DNA of 64,000 nucleotides, from contig OZ017795.1 of the NCBI GenBank assembly GCA_963969395.1, positions 38,793,063-38,857,062 of the forward strand. Reading direction: 5' to 3'. Below the pieces are notes generated by a model. That model saw only the letters and a list, made by a program, of their open reading frames with translations. It was not told where the DNA came from and did not search any database. Made by a program: the position numbers and the translations under genes. The DNA is from Pseudoscleropodium purum (Eukaryota > Streptophyta > Bryopsida > Hypnales > Brachytheciaceae). Positions 35,592 through 48,863 of this stretch are shown here, one piece after another. How positions within the stretch are numbered: the first letter of the stretch is position 1; the number at the start of each line of letters is the position of its first letter.

Positions 35592-37660
35592 ATGCCCCAA
35601 GGTCCGCTTCGTCACGACGTCCGTACCGGAAAACCTGCGCGTCTTCAATCGGCAAGTGCGACCCAAGTTACAGTATACCTCAGCGAGAACCTCCGATTGT
35701 CTGCAACTGGGGCCAAGGCACTTCAGACCAAATCCTTAGTCGGTAAGGTTACTGAATTTCCACGCAGTTTCATAACATTGTTTATGAATGAGGCAGGTCC
35801 CTACAGTGAATACAATTGTATGGCTCCTCAGTCAAACTCAATCCTTGATTTAATCCCCAAAGGCCGAGCTGGTCATCATGGAAATCACCTATTTTGGAAC
35901 ACTGCAAATTGTTGGCTATAAAAAATGCAAAAGCACTCATTGGAAGTCAAACAATTGTTGAAGACCTCCCCTTTGTACTCAAAATTTGGAGGATGAATAG
36001 TTGCACTTTTGTCCTACACGGAGAGATTCTTTGCATAGAGAGATTCTTCATCATTCATCAGCTAAAAAATAGTCGTGGTGTCATTTAAAGGTTAACTACT
36101 AAAGTCCCTCCCAGATATCTAGCAAAGCATAATATATGCTTTTTCCTATGCCTTTCCAGTATGGGAGGACCATTGCCTCATCACCCTATATGTAGGTCAA
36201 TTTCGCAAGTAATTAGGTAAATATTGGAACATGTCTAAAATATGAAAAATAGCACAACTGTATCTGAAAATCTGAGAAAATTCATTGTTGCCTATTTTGA
36301 ATATCTAAAATTTATCCTCAATTGAAGAAAATTTAGAAAAAAGAAAACAATTACTCATTAAACATTTTGCAAATACTAGAAGAAAAACTTAGTAAGCTCA
36401 ATAACAATCACTTTCTAATTATAACATGTACACCTATAATTGTCACTAATTACAATTGAGTATCGTTACTATTACTAAGCACAATTTTTTCTTCTATTGG
36501 GTCTTATTGGCAACCAAAAAAGGAATCCAACACACTTTAGTATGCATTATTTAAACATGGTATGAATAAGTTATGAATTTTCAAAGTAATATTTCAAAGT
36601 GTACACTAAACCCACACAAGGCATTCATAGACTCTTATATTTGATTGTGTACATCTTGAGTAATCAAAATCTAGATTTTTGTGTTGTTTTTCACATAATC
36701 AAACACAAGTCACATTTTGGGCAATGTTAATTATGGGTGTGCATACCTTTGTAGAAAATGGGAGGAGACAAGCAATTGCAACATGAGAGTTTCACTTGTC
36801 ATAAGAGGATGTTTCCAGATTGACAACTCTTTGCAGAAACATGATTTACAAACTCGAAATTGAGGAGAAATTTTTAGTTTGATACTCTGGCGAAGTCATC
36901 CTTGCTTTGAGGAAAGTGGTCAAAAATGCCGACATGGACATGGGATTTGCAGATAGTTCTTCAAGAGCACCTCAAATTTGCCAAATTGGAGGTTGAACGT
37001 GGATGCCATGTCAAGAATAAACCAACTGCTTAACAGGGCATCTTCAATCAATTTCACGCCAGATATTGGCTACACCGAAAAATAATAAAATGACTAAGTG
37101 TACATTACAGTGAAGTCATCACCACCTCGGAAGCTTTCCTGGATCTATACAAAGCTCGCTACTATCTATCACAGCCAAATTGTGGTGGCATATGGAATTT
37201 TGTTCAATCATCGAAATGAAAGACAAAATTCTTTAAAAAGCAACACTACACCTCTAAGACGTGAGGCTAAAACCAAACGAATGAAGCAAACGGACTCTAC
37301 GTCTATACAAGGACTAGTAAATTCTCTGCAAGACTCTGTTGGAGATCACTACAGCAGAGCCTACGGAGTTTTGTAACAGTGAGATGCAAGGTTTGCTGGA
37401 TAGGCAACCCTCCTGGCATGCTAAGGCACTTCCTGACTATCACATACTGTATATATTTTTGCAAGCGAAGAATCTACATTGCACTTCGAAGAAGAAAACT
37501 GCAGGTATCAACCATACCCACCCCATTCCACATTGTACAGATCCACCATGGATTTTCCCGCAATTGGAGTACTGCAGGGAGGAATCACTGATCAGGCCCT
37601 CCAAGTATAACCTGCCAAAAAATAGGGGAAAACATCAACATAACTTCAGACATAATTCAA
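35592..37660 (+). pseudogene. decayed gene divergent from the inverted kinase copy
   Basis: Plus-strand equivalent of the remnants at 17.0-18.8 and 27.4-28.9 kb, in matching order and orientation to its kinase. It opens MPQGPLRHDVR at 35592 and continues through YLSENLRLS and TKSLVGKV without the stop seen in unit A. The next homologous block begins near 36.83 kb, after a family M element (35850-36095) and other AT-rich DNA. Further recognisable pieces are KARYYLSQPNCGGIW at about 37.15 kb and EMQGLLDRQPSW at about 37.38 kb. Frame changes and stops between the blocks indicate a pseudogene. The function is unknown. Confidence 0.5.
35850..36095 (+). mobile_element. family M element, copy 2
   Basis: A 246-bp element from TTAATCCCCAAAGG to AAAGGTTAA. 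It shares 'gagctggtcatcatgg', 'gcaaaagcactcattg' and 'gacctcccctttg' with copies 3 and 4. It interrupts the divergent pseudogene beside the inverted kinase. Sequence just beyond its right end ('taaagtccctccc ... tagcaaagcata') is also found near 58.84-58.9 kb. Confidence 0.75.
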
Positions 37661-38017
37661 TTCAAACTTATTAAGACTAAAATTTATGTGAAATATGACA
37701 TATTCCCAATAAAGGATGGCGTTACTCAATCTTATGTGGCACCCTTAAGTAGCACCCTGAAAAATAAATACTGTGCCACCTGGATGATCGTAACTGGCTG
37801 AAACATACAGTAGCAAGCGGTAAACTATTGGCTTCCAAACCAAAGCCAGCTGGCAACATTAGTATAGACCAAATACACGTAAGAAAAAGCAACGAACAGG
37901 ATTTTCAGTAAAGTTAGACAATTTCAAGAACTATTGGATAGTGAATTTTCTCCCTGGATTCATAAATAGCTAGGTCTCTCTACGGTCACAGTGATAATAC
38001 GAAGGCCTCTCATTGTA

Positions 38018-41000
38018 TTATGGCGAGGTGCTTGTATGATCACTGTGACAGTTGGGAGTCGGAGACCTCCCCGTGACAAAGATTCTCTTGATGATACTGT
38101 CTAAAAGGTCTTCAAATAGTTTGTTTTTTCTGAAAATCTCGTTGAAGGGAACCTGGAGAGAAAAGAAAGGGTGATCTCATACATTGAAATCAAAAGCAAA
38201 TCTTCTGGCCAACATGATTGCAGCATTGCGTTCTCGCTCTGAGTCCAACACCAGCATGAAGGTGAGATTCTTGTGTGCCACCCAGTACATGCTCCGGCCA
38301 GCTGCATCACCTCCGCCTCGAGCACCACATAACTGGTTCACCAAGAATCACACAAACCAATCAGCAATAGATATAATGATGCCTCTATGACAGATGATAA
38401 TTATCCTGAAACTCAACACTGTTTCAGAATTGTGATTGAACCAGCGAAAAAGGCTTGCCACACCTATTCACAACATAAATCATGAGGTTCTCCCCTACTT
38501 CTTCACTAGAACAACGTCAGCATGTCAGAACCTACTTTGAATACTTTGAGTGACTTTTAAGAATAACTCTATTGTGACACGATTTTCAAAGATAAGCCCC
38601 TCATGAAAATTTTATTTAAGATCCATTCGCAATCGGTGGTGACAGCAGAAGCAAACCAGGTTTAAGACTGCTGCTGCTGATATCTATGTCTAACATGCAC
38701 TTCTAGCATTTGTATTGGATTTGGCCACAGTTTTCTCAACATGCATAGTATTGACATCTAGTCAGTAAGATTTTTAGTAAATTCTGTTTGTTTAGGCATG
38801 AACTAATTATTGAAGTAAAGAAACTCCAATAATGCGTCAATTGATGCTCTAGAAGAAAGTTTTAAACCAGCGATTAAACTTGCATTTTCTAGTATCAACC
38901 ACGAACTCCTAGCAAGGATTTTCAAGGAAAAGTCAAGGTCACAAGAATCTCACCTTCAGTGTAGGGGAAGGTCTACAAGAAATTTGAGTTCTCTAAGAAA
39001 AAAGTAGACATTTGGGAGGAAGCACACCTGCATAGACGAAGAATATTCTTCTTTAACTCGGGTCGTTCTGCCTTTGTAAAGCTTCAAACGCGATTTGTCA
39101 ATCGACAGCATTTGGAATGTAGACTTCGCCACATGTTTACCATTCTCTTGGAAGACTCTGGCCTGGACAACCAATTAGTACAAGAGCATCTTGTTAGATA
39201 TAAACTAGATATCCAGTTGATAACTGGAAGGCTCGACACAGGATATCAAACACAATTGCGCACATTAAGATCTCACTATTTGGTTGATAAGAGGGTCCAC
39301 AAGAAATAGCTAGGTTGTGCAATATAAGCCTCTGAGCATGCAGAACGATCAGTTGCGATTGCCATAATCAGGGGTAAAATCCATTTCAAATACAAGCCAG
39401 CCGGTGAAGAGTATGAGCAGTCTAAGAATTAGTAAGATATTCGTACATTGAATTCGGCTCCTCCTTTCCGAACCAGTGCTTCCACGTACTGGCCAAGTCC
39501 AGCAGCTGCCACAACCCACAAAGCTGTCACCACTAGCCGCACCAGTCTCATATTGCACATGAACAATGGATCCACATAACAGGCAATTGTTTAAAACATT
39601 TGAAACTCTACGCTCTTATTACTCTTGACGAGAAACTGGACAAAATCGTGCACAGAATCTTAAATTACTTTCAAAGAAACTTACCCCCATCTACAGGCCC
39701 CGTGGTTGCAACAGACTCTCGACTACCATCCGGAAGGACGATGTCAACTTTAAGCTTTTTGCCAACATCCAGAGGCTCAGGTGCATACTGAGGCCTCGTG
39801 GCACCTAAACGCACAAAGACAGAAAACTTTAGTGAGACTAATAACCGATATTCAGAAGATGCAGCGATTTCTTACCAACAACCAAATAACAACAAAAGAA
39901 AATGCAGAACAGACTTCCGAAAGACTTTTTGCAAATAAATCCTAAACAGACATATGCAAGGTCCACGTCAGCTGCTTACCTACGATGGCTTCAGTCTTAA
40001 CACCATGGACACGGTACCACTGAAACTTGCATTTTCCAAGCTCTACAGAAACTGACGGAGAAAAAACAGTCGCCAGTAAAGACCCCAGTCGCTCCTCGCC
40101 TTGAAGCTCCAAGTGTGATGGAGCTTCTGAGTTCAACATCAACGCATCCACCTATCACCAGCACAACACACCATTAGGGCGTGAAGTAAATTGGAAAGAA
40201 TCGATTGAAAGTAACAGTCAACGTTTAGTTTCTTTTTAATTTTTGAAACAACGCATCCTGCATGATTGCTTTTCTGAGATGTCAATTCGTCCCCATTTTC
40301 TTTCTATTATATTCCGCAACATATGATCAGTTGCTTTGGTTCGTTTCAAACCACGAATCCTTGGCACATTAGGATTTAAAGCGATATTATGAACACCGTC
40401 CCTAACTAGGCATGGTATACATTCATAGCCATGGCATTACCTTCTTCCGAAGGAGAACAACCTCCAGAGCTTTCTCTGTAAGCTGCTGCCGTAGCCCTGA
40501 AATCTCGTGTTCCATGTCCATGACCTTACTCGGCGCGTGCAGCATTGATATTCGGCGAGCTTCTTTGACCTCAATCCGCAGCTCCATCAGCTCCTGCACA
40601 CACCATCACCGGCTGTCTGCATCACCTATCTTTAAATCTCCAGTCCACTTGGTTGGTATTCAATTACCAAGTGGTGTAAGCGTGACTTGGCTAAATATCT
40701 ATGCCTAGTAACGTCAATAAGGTTGTCTAATGTCCCTTCAGTAGTGATCTACAACCTCCCAGTGACTGAATAAGAAATCATCCAATATTTTGAGTGTGGA
40801 AACAATTTGATCTCGAAAGAGCTTGGCACTTGTAGTACCCAAAGACTACCAAACTGATCTCCCAATGAAAGCACATTCCTACATGTCGGTTAACATGGTT
40901 CAAGGTGACATAAAAATTATCCTCTACCGAAATCGGATCGAAGTAATAATAAAACCGGAGTGGCTATGCATCTCGTGGGGGGTTCTACCTCTTGCTCGGC

Positions 41001-42847
41001 TTGACTCAGAGCCTGCTCTTCCAACGTTTGTTGACAGCGAAGCGCAGTGGCCCGGGCAGCTTCGATCTCTGCCTGCGCTTCTTGCCGTTCCTTCTCGATG
41101 ATGATCTTTGCATCCTCCGAAGCCTAACCAACACAGAGGCGTTACAAGAAGCTAAAAAGCAATTGGCTTCTAAGAGACTGACGATTTGGTAAATGAAAGC
41201 ATGGAAATTGCCTTCTTTCTAATGACCAGGAAATAATATTTAGGCTGTGAAATGAATAACCCCCTAACACGAACACACACAAATAACATTTTGTTGCAGA
41301 ATCACTACGAAATACTCACTGCCATGAAGAGGTCCAACTTTCGAGTTTTTCATTGAGTTCGAAGTGGTACTAATGTCATCATGGATAATGACATATCATT
41401 GGTTCACAACTGGCCATTTTGGTTTTATTTGGAGACCGTGTTATGTCGATTATATCAACAAATCACTTTATTCATATTAACTTTGTGAGGATTAGTATCC
41501 ATTTTTATTCCACTTCTGATTCTCAAAAACACTTGCAACCATTGTACAGAATGTGACGAAGAGAATGTGAAATTTGGGGAAGTATCGCAACCTTCTGGAA
41601 AAGAGAAGCCAGCTTCCTTGACTCTTCCCTTTCATGGATCACCTCCATCTCTCGTTGTGTCCACTGAGCTTCCACTGCTTCCATCTGAAACCCGCTCACA
41701 TACAGTTCTTCAGAACTAATAATTTCCACGAAAACAAACTTGACTTAACTAAAGCTGTTGATATAGATAAATGAGCTCCGAAGAAGCCTTTAAAAATGAA
41801 ATGCAGCCTCCGCATCATGAAAGAATTAGAGGCCCATGTTCTACAAAAGGAAGAAACGTACAGTGATGCGTGCTTCAATGACATCATCCTTGTTCCGACC
41901 AGCAACACGGCCTGACAGGTCATCCAGCAACCCTCGTATCTTCTTTAAAAGCGCCGGTCTGTCCAGGTGAGATACTTCTTTTGCCCTTCGCTGCACACAA
42001 ACAAACACAACCAAGCCATGATGCACACATGACCACGCACAGTGAAGTAATTCATAAAAACTGTAAAAAAATTGTGACCCTGGAGACACCAGTCTCCCAT
42101 ATGCTTAAATGTTCCTGTCAGAGAATAAGAGTTCGTTTCACATGAGCCGTTAACAATTCAGGTCTAGGAACAAATGAAGCTGAACTCCCTAAATTCGAGT
42201 GGGACAAAATAAAATGCAGAGTTCACAAATTTGCTATGCACTAAGCACATACAGAGAGTTCTAACCGAAATTATTTGGTAGAAATAAATGCTCTTACACG
42301 ACTGCACATACAAGCTCTAATAGACAAGGACCTCTATCATTTGCTCCACACCAACACGCACACACACATACACACACAAAAAACACATTCATAACCAAGC
42401 AACGGCACACACGAGCCAAGCACAATGAGGCAATTCATAAAAACTGAACAAAACGAATTCAGCTCCCGAAGTTGAAATCCTTAAGATTCGAGCCTCGAAA
42501 TTGTTTCGGAGTTTTTGCTTCTGGCTACCAAAAGCAGGTGTCAGATACATAGTGAACAAGCGACACCTGCTTTTCATAGCCCGAAGAAAAACCTCGAATT
42601 GAAAGAATAAAACCTCAAAGGGATGAGTCTCGCCTATCAATATTACCTCTTGTGCCAGAATTGCAACAGCAGCGTTGGCTATGGCGTGCCCCGACTCGAA
42701 CTTGCTGGCCAAATCCCGTACCGACACACGCTTCACCCTCCCCCACAAGTCCGCCGATTCCTTCCCCACAAGCTCTCGTGCCGTTGCCAGCCCTTCCTGA
42801 CTCTCCTGGCTCCGGCCATAGCTCACTTCAGCAGTAACGCCCTTCAT
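38018..42847 (-). CDS. SCAB1-like actin-binding protein (coiled coil, SCAB-Ig and SCAB-PH domains), 11 exons
   Basis: Homologous to Arabidopsis SCAB1 (stomatal closure-related actin-binding protein), which binds and bundles actin filaments. Exons: 42847-42647, 41990-41862, 41684-41592, 41123-40989, 40593-40441, 40151-39980, 39804-39685, 39505-39447, 39162-39028, 38332-38183, 38152-38018. All junctions are GT/AG and keep frame, giving 493 residues; SCAB1 is about 496. Landmarks are VSVRDLASKFE (about 40-50), GRVAGRNKDDV (94-104), a heptad-rich coiled coil (about 105-237), the Ig-like part with YAPEPLDVGK, AAGLGQYVEALVRK just before residue 355, and the PH-like part with LCGARGGGDAAG (400-411) and SERERNAAIMLARRF. 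The start is uncertain: the ATG at 42847 is preceded by TTTGCAG, a possible acceptor, and the N-terminus is about 28 residues shorter than in Arabidopsis, so a small upstream exon may exist. No defects are seen. Confidence 0.93.
42525..42583. repeat. hairpin-forming inverted repeat in SCAB intron 1
   Basis: AAAAGCAGGTGTC and its exact inverse GACACCTGCTTTT are separated by about 20 bases, with GGCTA/TAGCC pairing further out. It lies in the first mapped intron of the SCAB-like gene. Confidence 0.75.
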
Positions 42848-43889
42848 CCTGCAAATTCCAAACGGTTCCAGTCGCTTCTGAAACAGGCCAGTCACCCTAA
42901 ATTGGTTCCTTTCAAAGCCTTCCCGTTGCCATTCTCAATTGAGACTGCCTTCCAATCTCTTGTTTGCAATTCAGATTTTTCGTATCCATCTCGGAATTGG
43001 ACTGCTCTGCACGGATCGCAAAAGGACGCAACCTCGGAAACTACGAGGTCGCCGGGTTTGGACTGTAGCCTTGCCGGGGTCAGCCGGAGGGATAAGGTCC
43101 GCGGAAAACAATTTCAGCATCAAGCACCTACAAAAGCAGTGCCCGAATTCGCTCTCAATTGGAGAAGTTCGCATTTGCCATGAAAAGATGGTGTCCACAA
43201 CTTGCTGTGCTGTTCTGGTGATGGTCTACGCGAGGCTGGGATGCTGCGCGGAAGTCCGCAAACAAGAAATTCTCATTGGCCGCAGTCTCGGCACTAGTGG
43301 TGGCTGTGGGCCCTCACTGTGTTGCCATGCCGCGACGACTCAGTCCGAGGTCCCGTGCAAATCAGAACCACGACAGGGGCGACCATTGTGACAGCAGACT
43401 GAAAATTGACAAGCGCAAGGAGGTTGCCAACAGGGCGACTGAAAGTTCTGGAAAGCTTTTTTCATGCGCAATATGCAGTACGTTAGCGACGTAAGCAATG
43501 AGCAACCGCTAAGAATAGAGGCGACAATGGCAGAGTCGGTATTGCTCCGATTACTACGGAAGTACGCAACCTTGGCACAAGTGAAGAAAATTGTTGCAAT
43601 GCAAGCTCAGCTCGCTCTGGTTGGAGAATAATTCACAGATGATGCACCAAATTGCTGCGAGGAATACAGCAGCGTTGAGAGCGCAATTCAAATAGTGATG
43701 GACAAAGTCTACAGGGGCAAAATTGGGACGTTCTACTGAACTGCAGGAGACGCCAAATCGGGCGAGAAGACGAGCGATGAGAAGCTGGTGAGGAGAGCAG
43801 TGCGGAGGCAATGCGAAGAATCGACGGGGATAAACGAATTCGTGCGCAAATCGGCTCGATTCGGGCGGGCAGAGAGTCGAAATGGTTGA

Positions 43890-43965
43890 AAGGCGCTGGC
43901 GGGGACGGGTGGGACGGGACGGGCGCAGGTGGGCTGGGTGGGTCGGGTGCGCGACAATAGGTGGA
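43890..43965 (+). other. G-rich tract, possible G-quadruplex
   Basis: Many GGG runs spaced by one to a few bases (GGGGACGGGTGGGACGGGACGGG and onwards), in a GC-rich patch unlike the flanking AT-rich DNA. It is about 1.05 kb upstream of the mapped SCAB start and may mark a promoter or CpG-rich region. The fold is inferred only. Confidence 0.5.
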
Positions 43966-46900
43966 TGGCGAATTTTGACGTTTTCACTAGGAGCACGTGG
44001 GGTGGTGTCACTGGTAGGAAGCCGGTCTGTATTTCTTTTATATTTTTAAATGAATTTGTGAATAAATGTGAGAACTGCAAAAAAAATGGTTTTAATAAAT
44101 TTTGGAGGAGTGTCTTTGTCAAATGACGGTGAGTCGGTGACTACCAGCTTTTCTTTTCTTTTTCACCATGGGGCCAGATTGCACTGTTTCAAAATAAATG
44201 TCTACTTTTCACCAAATAAAAGTAATCTTTTTTGTCAAATTTTTTTCCATTTCTATTAAAAATGTAAATAAAGTCGCTAAATTTAGATGAAAATTCATGA
44301 ATATGATTTAAAAGTGTGTTTTTTCCAAAAGATGGATGAATGGAGAAATAGAATGATTCACCAAATTTTAAGTGATCGCCATCTTGGCACTTTCTCATCA
44401 AGTAAAAAAAAGTTTGCACACTAACTATACAAAAAGGAGTTTCTTTCTATTTCTTTCAGTCTATTTGCAACAAGTAGTAAGTCCCATTTTTAACAACTTT
44501 GTTGGCATTTATTTGTATGAAAGTATCATCAATGAATCATTGTGCACAAGGGTATACATTAAATACATGAATGATTGAAATAGAATTTGAACTTGAAAAT
44601 TCTATCACTCAAAGTGTATCCAAAACTTATGTAAGCTAATCTTACACAAGCAAATTGGGAAGTTGGACAATGGAACTAGAGACTATTGAAAGCAAGAAAA
44701 AAGAAAAAAATAATAAGAATATGGTGAATGATATTTTTTTTTAAATATAAAAATTGGCATGGCATTTTGACCTTTTTTATCATTAATTTTTTGGCAACAT
44801 AATTTCAAGTGACTCTCTATAATTTTGTGTTTGATAGAACCATTAGAAGAGTTTTGGGGGGTCTAGAAGCCTGTTTCGGGCTTGTTCCCCTACAATTGTT
44901 CCTTGCAGCGAGGGAACCGCCTGTTGTCAAAATTTTCTTTTTCATAAATAATTAAAATAATAAAAATTAGTCTCCAAATGCAAAAAAGAAAAAAGAAAAA
45001 ATTTGGTCAATGACGTGGCAGGGTCTTAGCCACGTAAGACCGTTGTACCGAACTTGTTTCTTGCGTTCGAAGGCTGTGATAACTTGCAGGCATCCAGAGG
45101 CCCCAAAAATCTTCTAATGAATATTGCAATGAACACATCCTACACAATCCTTTTTCATTTTTATTTCATTTTTAGCTTCCATTAGAATATTAAAAATCAT
45201 TGAAAGATTGATTTTAAAACTTGAAGGTTTATTTGACATATAAAGTGTCCCTTTAGAATTGTGCCCCAATCTTGTTCTTATGGCCATCAGTTATTAAAAA
45301 AATCGAAGACATCCTTAAGAAGTATTTATATTCAAATGTTCAATAAAAGTCATCATTATCAAGTTGCTTGATAGTTGTACAAGTCAATATTATATGATCT
45401 TTATTTTCGTTCTACAATAGGTTGAAATTGTAGGGTCCATCTCAAAATTTGATCTTTTGATTTCAACTTAAAGGTATTTGGAGTTGATTAGAAAACTCAA
45501 AATTCATCCAAGATGCCCTTCTTTATACATATTGTAGGCTTTTTTAGCATCTTTGATGTGAATCCAAGGCATTTCAATTTTGTCATAGAATGAAATTGTA
45601 TCCAAAAGTTAAAGGCATAAACCCCCAAAGGGTCAAAGTTCCTTTGGGAGACAAAATGGATATTAGGTAGGCCCATATTATCTTGCATTTTTAGTGTGAA
45701 AATTTGAAACTTTTTTTCAAGATAGAAAAATAAATCAAATTTTTGGGAATATAATTTTTATTTCAATTGGAATCAAGAAGCAAAAGTTATGGCTTTCTAA
45801 TCTCAAAATAGAGTTTGCTATGCAATAAAAATAAAAATTGAAATAAAAACTTCAAACTTTTTTTTAATAAACTATAAGTTTTTTACATAGAAAGCTTTTA
45901 TCCAGATTACATTTGGATTAGTGGTGTGAAAGTTACCAAGCTTCTTGTTTTACAAGCAATAATTGCATTTTTTTTAAAACAAAAACTACTGGATTAATTT
46001 TTTTAATTTAATATTTTTAATTTCCAAAATAAAATTCTACAAGGCTCAATTCATTTGCAAAACCAATCTCTTCATTGGAATTAGTGTGTTCCAATTGCAT
46101 TTTAGAGCTATTAACCCCTAAATGTCTAGATCCTTTTCCAAAATTGATGATTTGAGAAAAATTGTTATAAAGTGCTATTTGGACGAATATTTTGGAATTG
46201 ACATACAAATAAAAGTTGTAAGTTTTGAGTTTCAGATTCCATCTATACGGGCAGATTTGTTTGTGCTATTGCCAATATTTTTTTATAAATTTTGAAAGGG
46301 AAATTTCAAAATATGGTGATTTTTTGAGATTTTTGTGTTCTTTAAATCTATGACCTCATTTTTGCAAATCCAATTTTGAACTAAAATCAATGCAATTTTT
46401 GGCTCGACACACTTCCACATTTGTAATTTTAGAAAAATATGAATTCTAGTGGGATCAAATCCAACTATTGAATAGGACAACAACTTGATAAAGTATCTCC
46501 AAAAATTAAATGACTCTCATCAAAGAACTACTAAGAAAGAAAACTAATTTTCAACCTATTTATCATTTAGAATTTGGACATCGGAGTGCTCCAGGGATAC
46601 TGATTTAGTTCTATTTTATACAATTCAATTTAATAAATTTTTAAAGAATGAAAATCAAGTCTTTTACATTTTGAATTTTTTTTTCTAAAATCTCAACTAA
46701 ATTTTAGTATACTAGTTTGAAACCCTAGGCATTTACATCATACCAAAAGATGCAAACTAAATTCAACATCCTCTCATTCTCATTGAATTTTGGAGGTAAA
46801 ATCCTCCAATATGCACATAAAGGGGGGAGATTCTTTACTTTGAATTTCTAAATCTTCCAAATGGTAAGGAGTTTGAATTTGAAACTTTATGTATGTATTT

Positions 46901-48863
46901 TTTATGAAGGTAAGATTAAAAATCCATGTTAATAATTGCCATTGTTCATGTTTATTTTCATTAAACACAATGCTAACCATTTTCTGCTTTTTTTGAGTTC
47001 TTAATGCAAAGGAGCTTTTATTAGAAATTGAGTTAAATTTCAAGATTGATGCAACAAGAGTGGCGAGGCTATAACATGGACATGATGATGCACATTAAGA
47101 CGAATACATCCAAAATCACACCTTGCCTAAACCGCTATCATCACTTTGTACCTTGGCCTTTTTTTTTCATTTTTATGAAGTGCCAAAGTGGCAATATAAA
47201 ATTTAATAATGGTGCTCCAAATTTCAACATTCATCCACATATTGGACAAAAAATATCACATTTATATAGCATATATCACATATCCATAATTCCATTTCCA
47301 TCCACAACTTGACAATTTCATCTATTTTAAAAAAAATTTAAAGTTTTCTAGCAAAAAAACTTCATGATTTGTCATTATTTTTTAGCCAAATTAATTTTTT
47401 ATTGATGCAATCTTGCACTGTAAATCCAAAAAAGAAGAGGCTTAGCTAAGTGCACATCTCCAAAATCAACGTGTACCTTTGTGAAGGAAACAATTTTAGA
47501 ACCTCTACCAAAAACACCTTCAACCCTTCATAACTTTTGCATACAATATCCAAATGTAGCATTTTTTCATGTGTTGGAACCTCCTCTCACTTGCCGACAA
47601 CAGAATTTGAAAATTCGACCCACAGTCTAGCGATCGTAACTAGGCACAGTAGCAAAAATTAAGTGGCTGCTTTGCTATGGTACCTACAAATCCAGCACTG
47701 ACCGTCAGAATTTAAGATTCAGGCTGGATACCAGTACCATCTACAGTAAGGCATCTTATGGTTTCAAACTTGATTGCAGGGCAAAAGGAATTCTGTCCTT
47801 TCTAGAAAACTAAGATACAAGCATAAAAGTTAACATCCTTTAGGACATTTTGCAACAGAAAAAATTTATTGCACTGGTAGCAGTCGTACCCTCACCCACA
47901 AGACGCCATGACACAGAATATCCTCAACGTGACACCAATTCTGTAACTGAATCTGGCAGCGCTTCAGGCAAACGGTGTTTATTTGAGTTCAGGTATTTTG
48001 TTCATCAGCTAAGTTATTGGAGACTGGCTGCTGCTCAGAAAGGTGATCTTCAGTTGCACGAAGCTATTTCTTATCCAATTCTTTTTTGTGTCAGTAGCTT
48101 CTGAGCAAATTTTTTGCTCAGGAAAGGACCCTGCTCTAAGGTAGGTACACCCAAATGTGTCACTGACCTTAAACCGCCATCTACATTGTGTGTACATCTC
48201 CAAAGTCAGTTCAGTACCTATGTGGAAGAAACGCTTTTAGAATCAAACTTTGTTCCTTAATAACTTTTGCAAACAATATCCAAATGCATCATTCCCTGGT
48301 GAGTTGAAACCTCCTTTCACTTGCCAACAAACACATATGAAAATCTGACCAGTTTAAGAATAGCAAATAGGCTCAGTAGCAAAAAGTGGCAGCTTTGGGA
48401 GTAACCACCTTAAGCTTAGCTACACTTCAGTGTGGTTTTTTTCAATTACAGTACTGCTCAAGTATGAGATTATCAGTCCCTGGTATAATAACAACTTCAA
48501 AATTAGAGCCAGTGAGACGGAGCTTGTTACTCTGGTTTCCATCATTTGAATGGAGACCCATACACAAACTAAGTAGAAATCAGTCAGTGAGTCTGTGTCT
48601 GAGAATGATGTTTATCTGACAAGTAACTTCGTATCTCAGCAATTTGTACAGACAAATAGATGTAACTTATGCATTGATATTGTACATTCATTTGATAGTA
48701 TATCCACATAATTACCTGTTGTTGCAACAACCAAAAGCCAGGGCATTATTGGAAAACAGTTACAAAATGGAAAGCGGTAGACACTCCTTTTTGGAATGAT
48801 CTAGAAACTCACGAGAGTTTTGGGGCATTTCCTCTGATATGTCCTCTTCACCTTTCTGTTCAG
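43966..48863. other. AT-rich spacer between the SCAB and PIP genes
   Basis: No gene is supported. It holds one clear MITE (44841-45119) and two direct copies of another dispersed repeat (about 47448-47690 and 48186-48400). That repeat, recognised by 'taacttttgca.acaatatccaaatg' and 'cctcctttcacttgcc', recurs in reverse at about 55840-56110. Confidence 0.45.
44841..45119. mobile_element. 279-bp MITE with ~33-bp terminal inverted repeats
   Basis: CATTAGAAGAGTTTTGGGG at 44841-44859 pairs with the inverse of CCCCAAAAATCTTCTAATG at 45101-45119. The pairing continues with mismatches to about 33 bp on each side (TCTAGAAGCCTG against TCTGGATGCCTG). There is no coding capacity and no unambiguous target duplication. 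Confidence 0.8.

Noticed and set aside
37981..38060. Inverted repeat GTCACAGTGAT / ATCACTGTGAC at the SCAB gene end as a terminator or hairpin element
   Set aside because: It overlaps the last codons of the SCAB reading frame, is short, and has a loop of about 30 bases; there is no support for a specific role.
42623..43391. Plus-strand frames of 150-186 residues over the SCAB 5' end
   Set aside because: The first part mirrors SCAB exon 1 and the rest lacks motifs or splice structure. The minus strand explains the region better.
43966..48863. Possible LTR retrotransposon in the long AT-rich spacer
   Set aside because: No reverse transcriptase, integrase or paired LTRs were seen; only small non-coding elements are supported.
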